NCBI RefSeq assembly: GCF_036241575.1
Contig: NZ_CP108455.1
Span: 6,059,001 to 6,123,000, forward strand
DNA length: 64,000 nt
Direction of reading: 5' to 3'
Source of the DNA: Streptomyces sp. NBC_01267
GTDB taxonomy: Bacteria; Actinomycetota; Actinomycetes; Streptomycetales; Streptomycetaceae
Shown here: one piece after another, positions 26,377 through 36,299 of the stretch
Position numbering within the stretch: the first letter of the stretch is position 1
Layout of the letters: each line of letters opens with the position of its first letter
Made by a program: the position numbers and the translations under genes
Notes under the pieces: generated by a model
Databases searched by the model: none
What the model saw: only the letters and a program-made list of their open reading frames with translations
Told to the model about the DNA's origin: nothing

Positions 26377-26770
26377 GACGTTTCCGGGGGCAGTCCAGAT
26401 GTTCGCTTTGCGCGGAATTTCCGGGACGCGTTCCCGAGAAACATATGTGCGATCGGTCACAGGTCCGGATTTCCGCCCACCTACTCTCCGTGAACCCCAA
26501 ATCCCCGAAAAACCGGGAAAATCCGGGGTTTCCAGGGGGTGCGATCACGGGAAGTACACGGGGTGGTACCCGCAAAGCGCCACGCCCGGACCGTGTACGG
26601 TCCCGATCGCCATCCAAATCGATCTCTCCCGGGGGATCCGGTTGGGTGTCGATTGAGTAACAGACCTTGATGTGAGGCAAAATCTCCGCCTCAGGTCGGG
26701 CACAAGTCCGGCCTCTCACGCGTTACGTGCGCTGGAGACACCGCAAATACCCAGAGGGGGAGAGCGCGAC
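26377..26770. other. Intergenic stretch between cutS and the DUF4193 gene
   Basis: No gene is seen. An AT-richer patch at 26498-26531 (AAATCCCCG / CGGGGTTT flanking A-rich sequence) can fold as an imperfect terminator for cutS. A palindrome GGACCGT-GT-ACGGTCC (26588-26603) may be an operator for the DUF4193 gene. The rest must hold that gene's promoter. Confidence 0.55.
26588..26603. promoter_or_regulatory. 16-bp palindrome upstream of the DUF4193 gene
   Basis: Two perfect 7-base arms are separated by GT, about 170 bases upstream of the start codon. It is a possible operator; no regulator is assigned. Confidence 0.35.
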
Positions 26771-27067
26771 ATGGCTACGGATTACGACACTCCACGCAAG
26801 ACCGACGACGACAGCGACCAGGACAGTCTGGAAGAGCTCAAGGCACGTCGGAACGACAAGTCGACGGCTGCTGTCGACGTCGACGAGTTCGAGCAGGCCG
26901 AGGGACTGGAGCTGCCCGGCGCAGACCTGTCCAACGAAGAGCTGTCGGTCCGGGTCCTGCCCCGGCAGGCCGACGAGTTCACCTGCATGAGCTGCTTCCT
27001 CGTGCACCACCGCAGCCAGCTGGCGCGCGAGAAGAACGGCCAGCCCATCTGCCGCGACTGCGACTAG
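26771..27067 (+). CDS. DUF4193 zinc-ribbon-like protein
   Basis: 98 aa, beginning MATDYDTPRKTDDDSDQDSL behind GGGGAGAG. The N-terminal two thirds are acidic and probably disordered. The C-terminus has two CxxC pairs (TCMSCFLVHHR and ICRDCD) that should bind one zinc. It is a conserved actinobacterial family of unknown function, usually next to cutRS and dut; it could contact RNA polymerase or nucleic acid like other small zinc ribbons. It is followed after 10 bases by the next gene. Confidence 0.92.
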   Translation: MATDYDTPRKTDDDSDQDSLEELKARRNDKSTAAVDVDEFEQAEGLELPGADLSNEELSVRVLPRQADEFTCMSCFLVHHRSQLAREKNGQPICRDCD

Positions 27068-27077
27068 GCAGTCGGCC

Positions 27078-28145
27078 GTGGCAGGCGCGAAACCGTCCCG
27101 GAAGCGAAGCTTCCGGCGGAAGGGTTCCCCCGAGGGCCAGCAGGACGGCACGGGCCCGGCTGAAGGCGCGGAAGCGTCTGCCGAGCCCTATGCCCTCCGG
27201 CTCCCGGAGGAGAACGACCACGGGGCGAGCGCGCTCGTCAGCAGCGCACGTGACGACGAGCGGGGCCGGTCGGCCTCGCTCGACGAAGCGGCACCTTTCG
27301 ACGCAGTGGCAGATGCGGTGACGGGTGCGGTGGTACAGGGCGTGCAGGACGGACCCAAGACCGGGGCCCGCCGCCTGGGCGCCCTGAAACACGGCATACA
27401 GAACGGCGTGCAGAAGAGCGGTCGGGGGGCGAGGGCCGGGCTGGCGTACGTCGTCGACCGCGTCATCGACATCGCGCCGCGGATCCCGGTCCGCGATCTC
27501 GCGACTCTGCGCAGACACTTCCCGGGCCTGGGCCCGGAGGAGATCGCCGACAAGCTGGTCGCGGGTGCGGCCAATGCGACATCCACCGTCGGCGCGGGCA
27601 TCGGAGCAGCCGCGATGCTGCCCGTACCGCCCGCGATACCGGCTGAGATCGCAGCCGAGATCACCGGAGTCGCGGCGATCGAGCTGAAGCTCATCGCCGA
27701 GCTCCACGAGGTCTACGGCATGCGCCCGCCGGGCAATCTCAAGGACCGCTCCACCGCGTATCTGAACGCGTGGTCGGGCGAGCGCGGCTTCGACATCACC
27801 AAGCCGGCCACGGTGAACGCGGCCCTCGGCGGTCAGATGAAGCGCGAACTGCGGCAGCAGATCATGAAGCGCACCTTCCGCGACCTGCCGAACCTGATGC
27901 CGTTCATGGTGGGCGCCGCCGTCGGCGCGGCCATGAACCGCCGGGACACCAGGAGAGTCGCGGAGAAGATCCGCAAGGACATGCGCAAGCGCCAGGTCCC
28001 TTGGGACGCCCTCCCCGAGCTGCCCCCGCTGTCACGGCCCGGGAAGCTCGTACCGCCCGAGGACCCGAAGGGTGCTGAGCGCCCCGCTCCTTTCCCGCCC
28101 GGCAGAAACCGGCCGGACAGTCCTAGGTGGCGGGCACGGCCGTGA
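27078..28145 (+). CDS. Hypothetical protein, possibly EcsC-like
   Basis: 355 aa from GTG 27078. The N-terminus is basic and low-complexity. The middle (about residues 130-230) has alternating amphipathic and Ala/Gly/Pro-rich hydrophobic segments (VGAGIGAAAMLPVPPAIPAEIAAEITGVAAIELKL), reminiscent of EcsC-family membrane-associated proteins. The C-terminus is basic. It is likely cotranscribed with the DUF4193 gene. The last 23 bases overlap the convergent DUF3093 gene. Confidence 0.82.
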   Translation: MAGAKPSRKRSFRRKGSPEGQQDGTGPAEGAEASAEPYALRLPEENDHGASALVSSARDDERGRSASLDEAAPFDAVADAVTGAVVQGVQDGPKTGARRLGALKHGIQNGVQKSGRGARAGLAYVVDRVIDIAPRIPVRDLATLRRHFPGLGPEEIADKLVAGAANATSTVGAGIGAAAMLPVPPAIPAEIAAEITGVAAIELKLIAELHEVYGMRPPGNLKDRSTAYLNAWSGERGFDITKPATVNAALGGQMKRELRQQIMKRTFRDLPNLMPFMVGAAVGAAMNRRDTRRVAEKIRKDMRKRQVPWDALPELPPLSRPGKLVPPEDPKGAERPAPFPPGRNRPDSPRWRARP

Positions 28146-28569
28146 GTGCCGCCTTGAGCGCCTCGGGGTCCCGCGTCGAGAGATAGGCGTACGGCGTCGG
28201 GTCGGCCGGGTCGGTGATCTCCACCCGCAGCGCCGTGTGCACATAGCTGCGCATCAGCATGAAGGCACGCGGATCGGACTTGTACGAGCGCCAGGCGACG
28301 GTCTCCTCCGCGTCCAGCACCGTGGCCTCGCCCAGCGCGGTCAGCGGGATCTTCGCGTCCCCCGCGACGAGTGAGCCCGCGACGACGCGGATGCGGACCG
28401 AACCGTACGAGCTCACGATCACGCCCGCCACCGCCGCACCGCCGACCAGACCGCCGAGCATCGGCAGCGTGCCCAGCGGCAGCGCGATCAGCCCGCCCGC
28501 GATCCCGACGAGCAGGGCGATCAGCCACCAGGAACGGGGCGCGGTGAGACGTTCTTCGTAAGGCTGCAT
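28123..28569 (-). CDS. DUF3093 membrane protein
   Basis: 148 aa from ATG 28569 (MQPYEERLTAPRSWW). Two close membrane helices at about residues 15-60 (WLIALLVGIAGGLIALPLG and LGGLVGGAAVAGVIV) are followed by a beta-rich domain ending in a conserved DPEALKAAL helix. It is an actinobacterial family of unknown function. It is divergent from the thioesterase gene and convergent with, and overlapping, the upstream EcsC-like gene. Confidence 0.9.
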   Translation of the reverse strand: MQPYEERLTAPRSWWLIALLVGIAGGLIALPLGTLPMLGGLVGGAAVAGVIVSSYGSVRIRVVAGSLVAGDAKIPLTALGEATVLDAEETVAWRSYKSDPRAFMLMRSYVHTALRVEITDPADPTPYAYLSTRDPEALKAALTAVPAT

Positions 28570-28627
28570 GAAACCAAGCTTGGCATGGTGCGGTACCGGC
28601 GTGACCGCGCGGGTAATGTCTGCGGCT

Positions 28628-29212
28628 GTGACACGAACATCTTCAGCGCTGACGCCCCCGGCCGATGCCATGGCGCCCGTGCGCCATCCCGATGCCCCGG
28701 CCCCCGGAGAGCTGCTCGGAGCGCACTACGCGCACTGCTTCGGCTGCGGCGAGGGACAGCCGCACGGGCTGCACCTCCAGACCAGGGCCGGCGAAGGTGT
28801 GACGATCACCGCCGAATTCACCGTGCAGTCCGCCCACCAGGGTGCGCCCGGCCTCGCCCACGGCGGCGTGCTGGCCTCGGCGCTCGACGAGACGCTCGGT
28901 TCGCTGAACTGGCTGCTGCGGGTCATCGCGGTGACCGGACGGCTGGAGACGGACTTCGTACGGCCCGTCCCGGTGGACACCGTGCTCCACCTGGAGGCCG
29001 AGGTCACCGCGGTGCACGGCCGGAAGATCTACTCCACGGCCACCGGCCGGATCGGCGGCCCCGAAGGGCCCGTCGCGGTCCGTGCCGACGCGCTTTTCGT
29101 CGAGGTCAAGGTCGACCACTTCACCGAGAACGGACGCCCGGAGGAGATCCGGGCCGCGATGGCCGACCCCGACCAGATCAAGCGCGTCCGCGCCTTCGAG
29201 GTGAACCCGTGA
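28628..29212 (+). CDS. PaaI-type hotdog-fold thioesterase
   Basis: 194 aa from GTG 28628. TAATGT at 28613-28618 lies 9 bases upstream and no ribosome site is visible, so a leaderless transcript is likely. The hotdog signature HGGVLASALDETLGSLNWLL includes the catalytic acidic residue. A cysteine pair precedes it (HCFGCGEGQPHGLHL), characteristic of this PaaI subgroup. It should hydrolyse small acyl-CoA thioesters. Its TGA overlaps the GTG start of dut. Confidence 0.91.
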   Translation: MTRTSSALTPPADAMAPVRHPDAPAPGELLGAHYAHCFGCGEGQPHGLHLQTRAGEGVTITAEFTVQSAHQGAPGLAHGGVLASALDETLGSLNWLLRVIAVTGRLETDFVRPVPVDTVLHLEAEVTAVHGRKIYSTATGRIGGPEGPVAVRADALFVEVKVDHFTENGRPEEIRAAMADPDQIKRVRAFEVNP

Positions 29213-29724
29213 GCCGCGCCCCCGTGGACGTACTGATCCACCGTGTCGATCCCGAGGTGCCGATCCCGGCGTACGGGCATCCCGGCGACGCCGGCGCCGA
29301 TCTGGTCACCACCGAGGCGGCCGAGCTCGCTCCCGGGGAGCGGATCGTGCTGCCCACCGGAGTGTCAGTGGCCCTGCCCGATGGGTATGCCGCCTTCGTG
29401 CACCCCCGATCCGGTCTCGCCGCCCGCTGCGGAGTCGCTCTGGTGAATGCCCCGGGGACGGTGGATGCCGGGTACCGTGGAGAGATCAAGGTGATCGTGG
29501 TCAATCTCGATCCGCGCGAGACGGTGCGGTTCGAGCGTTTCGACCGGATCGCCCAGCTGGTAGTACAGCAGGTCGAGAAGGTGCGCTTCCATGAGGTGGC
29601 GGAGCTTCCGGGCTCCGCGCGGGCCGGCGGGGGCTTCGGGTCCACCGGCGGTCACGCGTCTGTGGACGGCTCACAGGGTGGGAATCGATACGCATCGGTC
29701 GTATCCGACCGGGAAGGACAGTGA
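29209..29724 (+). CDS. dut: Deoxyuridine 5'-triphosphate nucleotidohydrolase (dUTPase)
   Basis: 171 aa. All five trimeric dUTPase motifs are present: PGDAGADL (I), HPRSGLAARCGV (II), NAPGTVDAGYRGEIKVIVVN (III), RFDRIAQLVVQQV (IV) and RAGGGFGSTG (V, the phenylalanine arm that covers uracil). A short non-conserved C-terminal extension follows. It hydrolyses dUTP to dUMP and PPi, keeping uracil out of DNA and feeding thymidylate synthesis. Its GTG interlocks with the thioesterase stop. Confidence 0.97.
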   Translation: MSRAPVDVLIHRVDPEVPIPAYGHPGDAGADLVTTEAAELAPGERIVLPTGVSVALPDGYAAFVHPRSGLAARCGVALVNAPGTVDAGYRGEIKVIVVNLDPRETVRFERFDRIAQLVVQQVEKVRFHEVAELPGSARAGGGFGSTGGHASVDGSQGGNRYASVVSDREGQ

Positions 29725-29725
29725 C

Positions 29726-30493
29726 GTGTTCGGACGTCGCAAGAACAGCGGTTCCGACGAGGACGCGACGGGCGAGGCCGAGCAGGTCGTCGACGGCGCC
29801 GAGAGCAACGAGGCGACAGAGGTGAGCGAGCCGCGCAGGTCCGGCCTGCCGCCCGCCCCGCGGCCCGACGGCCCGTGGGACATCTCCGAGGTCGGCGCCC
29901 CGGGCGAGGGCCGGGTGGACCTCGGCGGTCTCTTCGTGCCCGGAGTCGAGGGCATGGAGCTGCGCGTCGAGGTCGCGGGTGACGCGATCGTCGCCGCCAC
30001 GGTGGTCCTGCGCGACAGTGCCGTCCAGCTCCAGGGCTTCGCCGCGCCCAAGAAGGAAGGCATCTGGGGCGAGGTGCGCGAGGAGATCGCCTCGGGCATC
30101 ACCCAGCAGGGCGGCATCATCGACGAGGTCGAGGGTCCGCTCGGCTGGGAGCTGCGGGCCCAGGTGCCCGTACAGCTCCCGGACGGTACGAACGGCGTGC
30201 AGCTGGTGCGCTTCGTCGGGGTCGACGGGCCGCGCTGGTTCCTGCGCGGTGTGATCTCCGGGCAGGGCGCGGTCCAGCCCGAGGCCGCCGGCCTCCTTGA
30301 GCAGATCTTCCGGGACACCGTCGTCGTCCGGGGTGAAGGGCCGATGGCCCCCCGCGACCCGATCGTCCTCAAGCTGCCCGACGACGCGCAGATGATGCCC
30401 GACGGCGTCCAGCAGGAGGAGCAGGAGGGCTCGCGCTTCTCCGGCGGCATGGGACAGCTTCAGCGCGGTCCCGAGATCACCGAGGTGCGCTGA
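29726..30493 (+). CDS. DUF3710 family protein
   Basis: 255 aa from GTG 29726 with GGAAGGA upstream. The acidic, disordered N-terminus (FGRRKNSGSDEDA) precedes a conserved beta-rich domain (DISEVG, VDLGGLFVPGVEGMELRVEV, GPRWFLRGVISGQGA). The function is unknown; it is almost always found beside dut in actinobacteria. It follows dut with a 1-base gap. The operon ends at the terminator 30577-30623. Confidence 0.92.
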   Translation: MFGRRKNSGSDEDATGEAEQVVDGAESNEATEVSEPRRSGLPPAPRPDGPWDISEVGAPGEGRVDLGGLFVPGVEGMELRVEVAGDAIVAATVVLRDSAVQLQGFAAPKKEGIWGEVREEIASGITQQGGIIDEVEGPLGWELRAQVPVQLPDGTNGVQLVRFVGVDGPRWFLRGVISGQGAVQPEAAGLLEQIFRDTVVVRGEGPMAPRDPIVLKLPDDAQMMPDGVQQEEQEGSRFSGGMGQLQRGPEITEVR

Positions 30494-30576
30494 CCGGCCG
30501 TCCGCCAGGACATCGGCCAGGGCATCAGGCAGGACATCGGCCAGGTCGGCGCGCGTCCATCGGCCCGATCCGGCAG

Positions 30577-30623
30577 AGCCGGTGGCCCGCACCCCCACGG
30601 GGGTGCGGGCCACCGGCTTTTCT
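30577..30623 (+). terminator. Intrinsic terminator of the dut operon
   Basis: A perfect 19-bp stem (30577-30595 with 30600-30618), a 4-base loop and TTTT directly after it. It is one of the strongest hairpins in the window. Confidence 0.93.
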
Positions 30624-30728
30624 GCTGGTCACGGCCTTGCGCGTAGGGATCGCATCAAGGGCGGGCCGCTCGCCGTATGGGTGCCGTCAACGGAAGGCTC
30701 TGTGGCCGTTCGAGAGGGTTTGCTCAGG

Positions 30729-30748
30729 GAGTCCGAATTTTCGAACTC
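30729..30748. promoter_or_regulatory. Imperfect palindrome in the kdp leader
   Basis: GAGTCCGAA-TT-TTCGAACTC has 9-base arms with one mismatch and ends 15 bases before the first small ORF of the kdp operon. It could be a KdpE or other regulator site, or an RNA hairpin near the ribosome site. This is inference only. Confidence 0.4.
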
Positions 30749-30763
30749 TTTCAGGAGCTCACG

Positions 30764-30847
30764 ATGGCCGATGTGGCCTTCGTCGTCACCATGATCGCGG
30801 TCTTCGCACTGGTGGCGCTCATTGCCAAGGGGGTGGCGAAGCTGTGA
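30764..30847 (+). CDS. 27-aa single-helix membrane peptide preceding kdpF
   Basis: ATG 30764 follows CAGGAGCTC. The 27-residue product MADVAFVVTMIAVFALVALI... is almost all one transmembrane helix with a Lys end (KGVAKL). The stop overlaps the GTG of kdpF by 4 bases (GTGA), which argues for real translation. It is probably an additional small subunit or regulator of the Kdp complex; similar peptides seem to precede kdpF in other Streptomyces. Confidence 0.7.
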   Translation: MADVAFVVTMIAVFALVALIAKGVAKL

Positions 30848-30942
30848 GCGGTTCTTCCGTGGAGGCCGTCGTCGGCCTCGTGGTGGCTGTCGCCCTGCTG
30901 GGCTACCTCGTCCTCGCCCTTGTTCACCCGGAGAGGTTCTGA
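30844..30942 (+). CDS. kdpF: K+-transporting ATPase small subunit KdpF
   Basis: 32 aa from GTG 30844, overlapping the previous stop. One membrane helix ends in LLGYLVLALVHPERF; the Y-L-x-x-A-L-x-x-PERF ending is the KdpF signature. KdpF is a lipid-like peptide stabilising the KdpABC complex in the membrane. It is followed 6 bases later by kdpA. Confidence 0.92.
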   Translation: MSGSSVEAVVGLVVAVALLGYLVLALVHPERF

Positions 30943-30948
30943 GCCCTG

Positions 30949-32613
30949 ATGAGCCCCGTCCTCGCCGGTGTGCTCCAGATGCTCGCGCTGATCGTGGCGC
31001 TGGGTCTGGCCTACCGACCGCTCGGCGACTTCATGGCCCGTGTCTACTCCTCCGACAAGCATCTGCGGGTCGAGAAGTGGATCTACAAGGCCATCGGCGC
31101 CAACCCCGCATCCGAGATGCGCTGGCCGTCCTATCTCCGGGGCGTCCTCGCCTTCTCGCTGGTGAGCATCCTCTTCCTGTACCTGCTCCAGCGGGTGCAG
31201 GGCAGCCTGCCCGGTTCACTCGGCTTCGCGTCGATCGACCCGGACCAGGCGTTCAACACCGCCGCCTCGTTCGTCGCCAACACCAACTGGCAGTCGTACT
31301 CGGGTGAGCAGGCCATGGGCCACGTCGTGCAGACCGGCGGCCTGGCGGTGCAGAACTTCGTCTCGGCAGCCGTCGGCATGGCCGTCGCGGTCGCCCTCGT
31401 ACGCGGCTTCGCCCGCTCCCGCACCGGTGAACTCGGCAACTTCTGGGCCGACCTGGTGCGCGGTACCGTCCGCATCCTGATCCCCATCGCCGTCGTCGGC
31501 GCGCTGATCCTGGTGGCCTGCGGTGCCATCCAGAACTTCGCCGGGATCCACGAGGTCGGCCAGTTCGGCGGTGGTTCGCAGCAGTGGAACGGCGGCGCCG
31601 TCGCCTCCCAGGAGGCCATCAAGGAGCTGGGCACCAACGGCGGCGGCTACTTCAACGCCAACTCCGCCCACCCCTTCGAGAACCCGAACGGCACCTCCAA
31701 CCTCCTGGAGATCTTCCTGATCCTGGTCATCCCCTTCGCGATGACCCGGACCTTCGGCCGGATGGTGGGCTCCCTCAAGCAGGGATACGCGATCCTCGCC
31801 GCGATGGTGACGATCTGGATCGGCTTCACCGCGCTGATGATGTGGACCGAGTTCCACCACGGCGGCCCGGCCTTCGACCTCGCGGGCGGCGCGATGGAGG
31901 GCAAGGAGACGCGCTTCGGGATCGGCGGCTCGTCGATCTTCTCGGTGGCGACCACGCTCACCTCGACCGGCGCGGTCAACTCCTTCCACTCCTCCTTCAC
32001 CGGCTTCGGCGGCGGCATCACCATGCTCGGCATGCAGCTCGGCGAGATCGCCCCCGGCGGTGTCGGCTCCGGCCTCTACGGGATGCTGATCATGGCGGTC
32101 ATCGCGGTGTTCATCGCGGGACTGATGGTGGGCCGTACGCCCGAGTACCTGGGCAAGAAGATCGGCGTCCGCGAGATCAAGTTCGCGGCCTGCTACATCC
32201 TGATCACCCCGGCGCTGGTGCTCTGCTTCACCGCTGCGGCGCTGGCACTCCCGACACCGGGCCACTCGATGACCAACTCCGGTGCACACGGCTTCTCGGA
32301 GATCCTCTACGCCTACACCTCGGGCGCCAACAACAACGGCTCGGCCTTCGCCGGGCTCGGCGCGGACACCCAGTGGTTCAACACCACCATCGGACTGGCG
32401 ATGCTGCTCGGCCGTTTCGTCCCCATGGTGTTCGTGCTGGCGCTGGCCGGTTCGCTCGCAGAACAACGGCCGGTGCCCGCGACCGCCGGCACGCTCCGTA
32501 CCGACAAGCCGCTCTTCACCGGGCTCCTCGTCGGCACGATCATGATCGTCGCCGGACTGACCTATTTCCCGGCGCTCGCGCTGGGTCCGCTCGCTGAAGG
32601 GCTGGCGTCATGA
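30949..32613 (+). CDS. kdpA: K+-transporting ATPase, K+-binding channel-like subunit KdpA
   Basis: 554 aa with about ten membrane helices. Pore-loop (selectivity-filter) segments are recognisable: [59 protein letters not shown] and [13 protein letters not shown]. KdpA belongs to the superfamily of K+ transporters and gives the high-affinity K+ pathway of the P-type ATPase. Its stop overlaps the start of kdpB (ATGA). Confidence 0.97.
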   Translation: MSPVLAGVLQMLALIVALGLAYRPLGDFMARVYSSDKHLRVEKWIYKAIGANPASEMRWPSYLRGVLAFSLVSILFLYLLQRVQGSLPGSLGFASIDPDQAFNTAASFVANTNWQSYSGEQAMGHVVQTGGLAVQNFVSAAVGMAVAVALVRGFARSRTGELGNFWADLVRGTVRILIPIAVVGALILVACGAIQNFAGIHEVGQFGGGSQQWNGGAVASQEAIKELGTNGGGYFNANSAHPFENPNGTSNLLEIFLILVIPFAMTRTFGRMVGSLKQGYAILAAMVTIWIGFTALMMWTEFHHGGPAFDLAGGAMEGKETRFGIGGSSIFSVATTLTSTGAVNSFHSSFTGFGGGITMLGMQLGEIAPGGVGSGLYGMLIMAVIAVFIAGLMVGRTPEYLGKKIGVREIKFAACYILITPALVLCFTAAALALPTPGHSMTNSGAHGFSEILYAYTSGANNNGSAFAGLGADTQWFNTTIGLAMLLGRFVPMVFVLALAGSLAEQRPVPATAGTLRTDKPLFTGLLVGTIMIVAGLTYFPALALGPLAEGLAS

Positions 32614-34703
32614 GTACCCTCACCCCGGCCCGTGCGCCCCACCCGGACGCACCCGACCAGAAGCCCGAAGGGCGCGTCGGCGGTGGGCTGTTCGACCCCA
32701 AGCAGCTGATCAAGTCCTTCCCCGACGCGGTACGCAAGCTCGACCCGCGGCTCATGGTCAAGTCGCCCGTGATGTTCGTGGTCGAGGTCGGTTCCGTGGT
32801 GACCACGGTGTTCGCCCTGAAGGATCCGGGCGACTGGTTCGGCTGGGCCATCACCGGCTGGCTCTGGCTGACGACGATCTTCGCCAACCTGGCCGAGGCG
32901 GTCGCCGAGGGCCGGGGCAAGGCCCAGGCCGACACGCTCCGCAAGGCCAAGAGCGACACCGTCGCACGGCGGCTCGACGGCTCGGTGGAGGAGCAGGTGC
33001 CCGGCACCGGCCTGCGCATCGGTGACCTGGTGGTCTGCGAGGCCGGCGACATCATCCCCGGCGACGGCGACGTCGTCGAAGGGGTCGCGTCGGTCGACGA
33101 GTCCGCGATCACCGGTGAATCGGCCCCCGTCATCCGGGAGTCGGGCGGTGACCGCTCGGCCGTCACCGGCGGTACGAAGGTGCTCTCCGACCGGATCGTC
33201 GTCAAGATCATGACGAAGCCGGGCGAGACCTTCATCGACCGGATGATCAAGCTGGTGGAGGGTGCGGCCCGGCAGAAGACGCCGAACGAGATCGCGCTGA
33301 ACATCCTGCTCGCCTCGCTCACCATCGTCTTCCTGCTGGCGGTCGTCACCCTCCAGCCGTTCGCCACGTACGCGGGCGCCAAGCAGTCCATGATCGTGCT
33401 GACCGCCCTGCTGGTCTGCCTGATCCCGACGACCATCGGAGCCCTGCTCTCCGCGATCGGCATCGCGGGCATGGACCGCCTGGTGCAGCGCAATGTCCTC
33501 GCCATGTCGGGGCGCGCGGTCGAGGCCGCGGGCGATGTGTCGACACTGCTGCTCGACAAGACCGGCACCATCACGCTGGGCAACCGGCAGGCCGCCGCGT
33601 TCGTGCCGGTCAGGGGAGTCACCGAGGCGGTGCTCGCCGACGCGGCGCAGCTCTCCTCGCTGGCCGACGAGACCCCCGAGGGACGCTCGGTCGTCGTACT
33701 CGCCAAGGAGAAGTACGGGCTCCGCGAGCGGAGCCGGGGCGAGCTGACCGGGGCCGACTGGGTCACCTTCACCGCCCAGACCCGGATGTCGGGGGTGGAC
33801 ACCGGCGGGCGCCGGATCCGCAAGGGCGCGAGCGGCTCGGTGGTGGCCTGGGTCGAGGAGTGCGGCGGTCAGGTGTCCGAGGACGCCCGGACGCTCACCG
33901 ACGCGATCTCGCAGGCCGGTGGCACCCCGCTGCTCGTCGCCGTCGAGGACGGTGAGGGCGCCCGGGTGCTGGGCGTCATCCACCTCAAGGACGTCGTCAA
34001 GGAGGGCATGCGCGAGCGGTTCGACGAACTGCGCCGGATGGGCATCAGGACCGTCATGATCACCGGCGACAACCCGCTGACCGCCAAGGCCATCGCCGAG
34101 GAGGCAGGTGTCGACGACTTCCTCGCCGAGGCCACCCCCGAGGACAAGATGGCGCTCATCAAGCGCGAGCAGGCCGGCGGCAAGCTCGTGGCGATGACCG
34201 GCGACGGTACGAACGACGCCCCCGCGCTGGCCCAGGCGGACGTCGGGGTGGCCATGAACACCGGGACCTCGGCCGCCAAGGAGGCCGGGAACATGGTGGA
34301 CCTGGACTCCAACCCGACCAAGCTGATCGAGATCGTCGAGATCGGCAAGCAACTGCTGATCACGCGGGGCGCGTTGACGACGTTCTCGATCGCCAACGAC
34401 GTCGCGAAGTACTTCGCGATCATCCCGGCGATGTTCGCGGTGGCGTACCCGAGCCTGGACAAGCTCAACGTCATGCACCTCGCGTCGCCGGAGTCCGCGA
34501 TCCTGTCGGCGGTCGTCTTCAACGCGCTGGTCATCGTCGCGCTGGTGCCGCTCGCCCTGAAGGGCGTGCAGTACAAGCCGACGGGAGCGGACCGGATGCT
34601 CCGTCGCAACCTCGGGATCTACGGACTCGGCGGCCTGGTCGCGCCGTTCGTCGGCATCAAGATCATCGACCTGCTCCTCTCCCTCATTCCTGGCATCGGG
34701 TGA
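32610..34703 (+). CDS. kdpB: K+-transporting P-type ATPase catalytic subunit KdpB
   Basis: 697 aa. P-type ATPase motifs: [10 protein letters not shown] (TGES dephosphorylation loop), [12 protein letters not shown] (phosphorylated Asp), KGASGS (nucleotide-binding domain), [31 protein letters not shown] and [21 protein letters not shown]. It hydrolyses ATP to drive K+ uptake through KdpA. It is overlapped by 4 bases on both sides by kdpA and kdpC. Confidence 0.97.
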   Translation: MSTLTPARAPHPDAPDQKPEGRVGGGLFDPKQLIKSFPDAVRKLDPRLMVKSPVMFVVEVGSVVTTVFALKDPGDWFGWAITGWLWLTTIFANLAEAVAEGRGKAQADTLRKAKSDTVARRLDGSVEEQVPGTGLRIGDLVVCEAGDIIPGDGDVVEGVASVDESAITGESAPVIRESGGDRSAVTGGTKVLSDRIVVKIMTKPGETFIDRMIKLVEGAARQKTPNEIALNILLASLTIVFLLAVVTLQPFATYAGAKQSMIVLTALLVCLIPTTIGALLSAIGIAGMDRLVQRNVLAMSGRAVEAAGDVSTLLLDKTGTITLGNRQAAAFVPVRGVTEAVLADAAQLSSLADETPEGRSVVVLAKEKYGLRERSRGELTGADWVTFTAQTRMSGVDTGGRRIRKGASGSVVAWVEECGGQVSEDARTLTDAISQAGGTPLLVAVEDGEGARVLGVIHLKDVVKEGMRERFDELRRMGIRTVMITGDNPLTAKAIAEEAGVDDFLAEATPEDKMALIKREQAGGKLVAMTGDGTNDAPALAQADVGVAMNTGTSAAKEAGNMVDLDSNPTKLIEIVEIGKQLLITRGALTTFSIANDVAKYFAIIPAMFAVAYPSLDKLNVMHLASPESAILSAVVFNALVIVALVPLALKGVQYKPTGADRMLRRNLGIYGLGGLVAPFVGIKIIDLLLSLIPGIG

Positions 34704-35374
34704 CCATCATGAACAACTCCGTGAGCGGAACGGGACGGCTGCTCTGGGCCGCCCTGCGTGCCCTTCTGGTCCTGACCGTGGTGTGCGGGGTGATCTACCC
34801 GCTCGCCGTCACCGGCGTCGCCCAGGCCCTGTTCCACGACAAGGCCAACGGCTCGGAGATCAAGTCCGGGGGCAAGGTCGTCGGTTCCTCCCTCATCGGG
34901 CAGAGCTACACCCTGCCGCTGAAGAAGGGGCAGGAGACCCCGGCGCCCGACCTCAAGTGGTTCCAGCCCCGGCCGTCCAACGGGCTCGGCACCAACAGCA
35001 TCAACACCCAGTACAAGTTGCTGGTGTCCGGCGCGACCAACCTGTCCGGCGACAACGCCGGGCTGATCAAGTCGGTCAAGGAGGCCAAGGCCGCCGTCAT
35101 CGAGGACAACGCGGCGGCCGGCTACACGGTGAAGCCCTCCGAGGTGCCTGCCGACGCCGTCACCTCGTCGGCCTCCGGGCTCGACCCGGACATCTCCCCG
35201 GCGTACGCCGAGATCCAGGTGCACCGGGTAGCGGAGCGCAACCACCTCACCGTGGCCCAGGTGGACAGGCTGGTCGCCGACCACACCACCGGCCGGGGGC
35301 TGGGATTCATCGGCGAGCCCCGGGTGAACGTCCTCGAACTCAACGTGGCACTGAAGCAGCTGGTCAAGGGCTGA
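34700..35374 (+). CDS. kdpC: K+-transporting ATPase subunit KdpC
   Basis: 224 aa from GTG 34700 (overlaps kdpB; ATG 34709 is an alternative). A single N-terminal membrane helix (about residues 15-42) is followed by a periplasm-like domain with [35 protein letters not shown] and the C-terminal [19 protein letters not shown] motif. It stabilises the KdpB-ATP complex. The operon ends at the hairpin 35393-35436. Confidence 0.96.
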   Translation: MTIMNNSVSGTGRLLWAALRALLVLTVVCGVIYPLAVTGVAQALFHDKANGSEIKSGGKVVGSSLIGQSYTLPLKKGQETPAPDLKWFQPRPSNGLGTNSINTQYKLLVSGATNLSGDNAGLIKSVKEAKAAVIEDNAAAGYTVKPSEVPADAVTSSASGLDPDISPAYAEIQVHRVAERNHLTVAQVDRLVADHTTGRGLGFIGEPRVNVLELNVALKQLVKG

Positions 35375-35392
35375 TCCCCGGCCGACTGCCCA

Positions 35393-35436
35393 GCGGCCCG
35401 CGGTGGTTCTGGTGTGTCCAGAGCGCCGCGGGCCGC
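35393..35436 (+). terminator. Terminator after kdpC
   Basis: A perfect 11-bp stem (35393-35403 with 35426-35436) with a 22-base loop lies 19 bases after the kdpC stop. Confidence 0.65.
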
Positions 35437-35564
35437 TTCCGCGCGCCCGCGTACCGGGTCCGCCGCACCGCTGTCAGCGGACGCACCGGCGCCCCGCCAT
35501 TGCCCGACGGCGCGTCCGGTGACCATACTGACGCCGATCGACCGGACCGTACGGGGGAGCGAGC

Positions 35565-36299
35565 ATGACCGAGGGCACCAGCGGACAGGCCGGCACGGCC
35601 GTGGCGGACGACCGGCCCGACGAGCCGATGGTGCGGGTGGAGAACCTGCACCGTTCGTACGGCACGGGCGCCGCCGCCGTGCACGCGCTGCGCGGGGTCT
35701 CCTTCGACGTGCCGCGCGGTGAACTCGTCGCCCTCAAGGGCCGCTCGGGCTCCGGCAAGACCACCCTGCTCAATCTGGTCGGCGGTCTGGACACCCCCGG
35801 CGAGGGGCGGATCACCGTGGACGGCACGGAGCTGGTCGGGCTCGGTGAGAACGGGCTGCTCGATCTGCGCCGTGACCGCATCGGCTTCATCTTCCAGTCG
35901 TTCGGACTGATCCCGATCCTCTCGGCCGCCGAGAACGTCGGCGTACCGATGCGGCTGCGCAAGGCCGACCCGCGCGAGCGGGAGGAGCGCGTCGCTCTGC
36001 TGCTGGGCCTCGTCGGCCTCGCCGACCACATGGCGCAGCGCCCCGGCGAGATGTCCGGCGGGCAGCAGCAGCGGGTGGCCATCGCCCGTGCGCTCGCCAA
36101 CCGGCCCGCGCTGCTCATCGCGGACGAGCCGACCGGCCAGCTGGACGCGGAGACCGGGCTCGCGGTGATGGAGCTGCTGCGCGCGGTCGTACGGAGCGAG
36201 GGGGTGACGGCGCTGGTGGCCACGCACGACGCCCAGCTGCTCGACCTCGCGGACCGGGTGCTGGAACTCAGCGACGGGCAGATCATCGACCACGGCTGA
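35565..36299 (+). CDS. ABC transporter ATP-binding protein (MacB/LolD type), without a permease
   Basis: 244 aa behind GGGGAGC. Walker A GRSGSGKTTLLNL, Q-loop FIFQSFGLIPILSAAENV, signature MSGGQQQRVAIARAL and Walker B LLIADEPTGQLD are intact, so it is an active ATPase of the MacB/FtsE/LolD group. No permease gene is adjacent: kdpC ends upstream and kdpD starts downstream. It may serve a permease encoded elsewhere or work in envelope or potassium-linked signalling. Confidence 0.92.
   Translation: MTEGTSGQAGTAVADDRPDEPMVRVENLHRSYGTGAAAVHALRGVSFDVPRGELVALKGRSGSGKTTLLNLVGGLDTPGEGRITVDGTELVGLGENGLLDLRRDRIGFIFQSFGLIPILSAAENVGVPMRLRKADPREREERVALLLGLVGLADHMAQRPGEMSGGQQQRVAIARALANRPALLIADEPTGQLDAETGLAVMELLRAVVRSEGVTALVATHDAQLLDLADRVLELSDGQIIDHG

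Noticed and set aside
32562..34478. 638-aa open frame on the minus strand
   Set aside because: It is antisense to kdpB, which has the complete P-type ATPase motifs.
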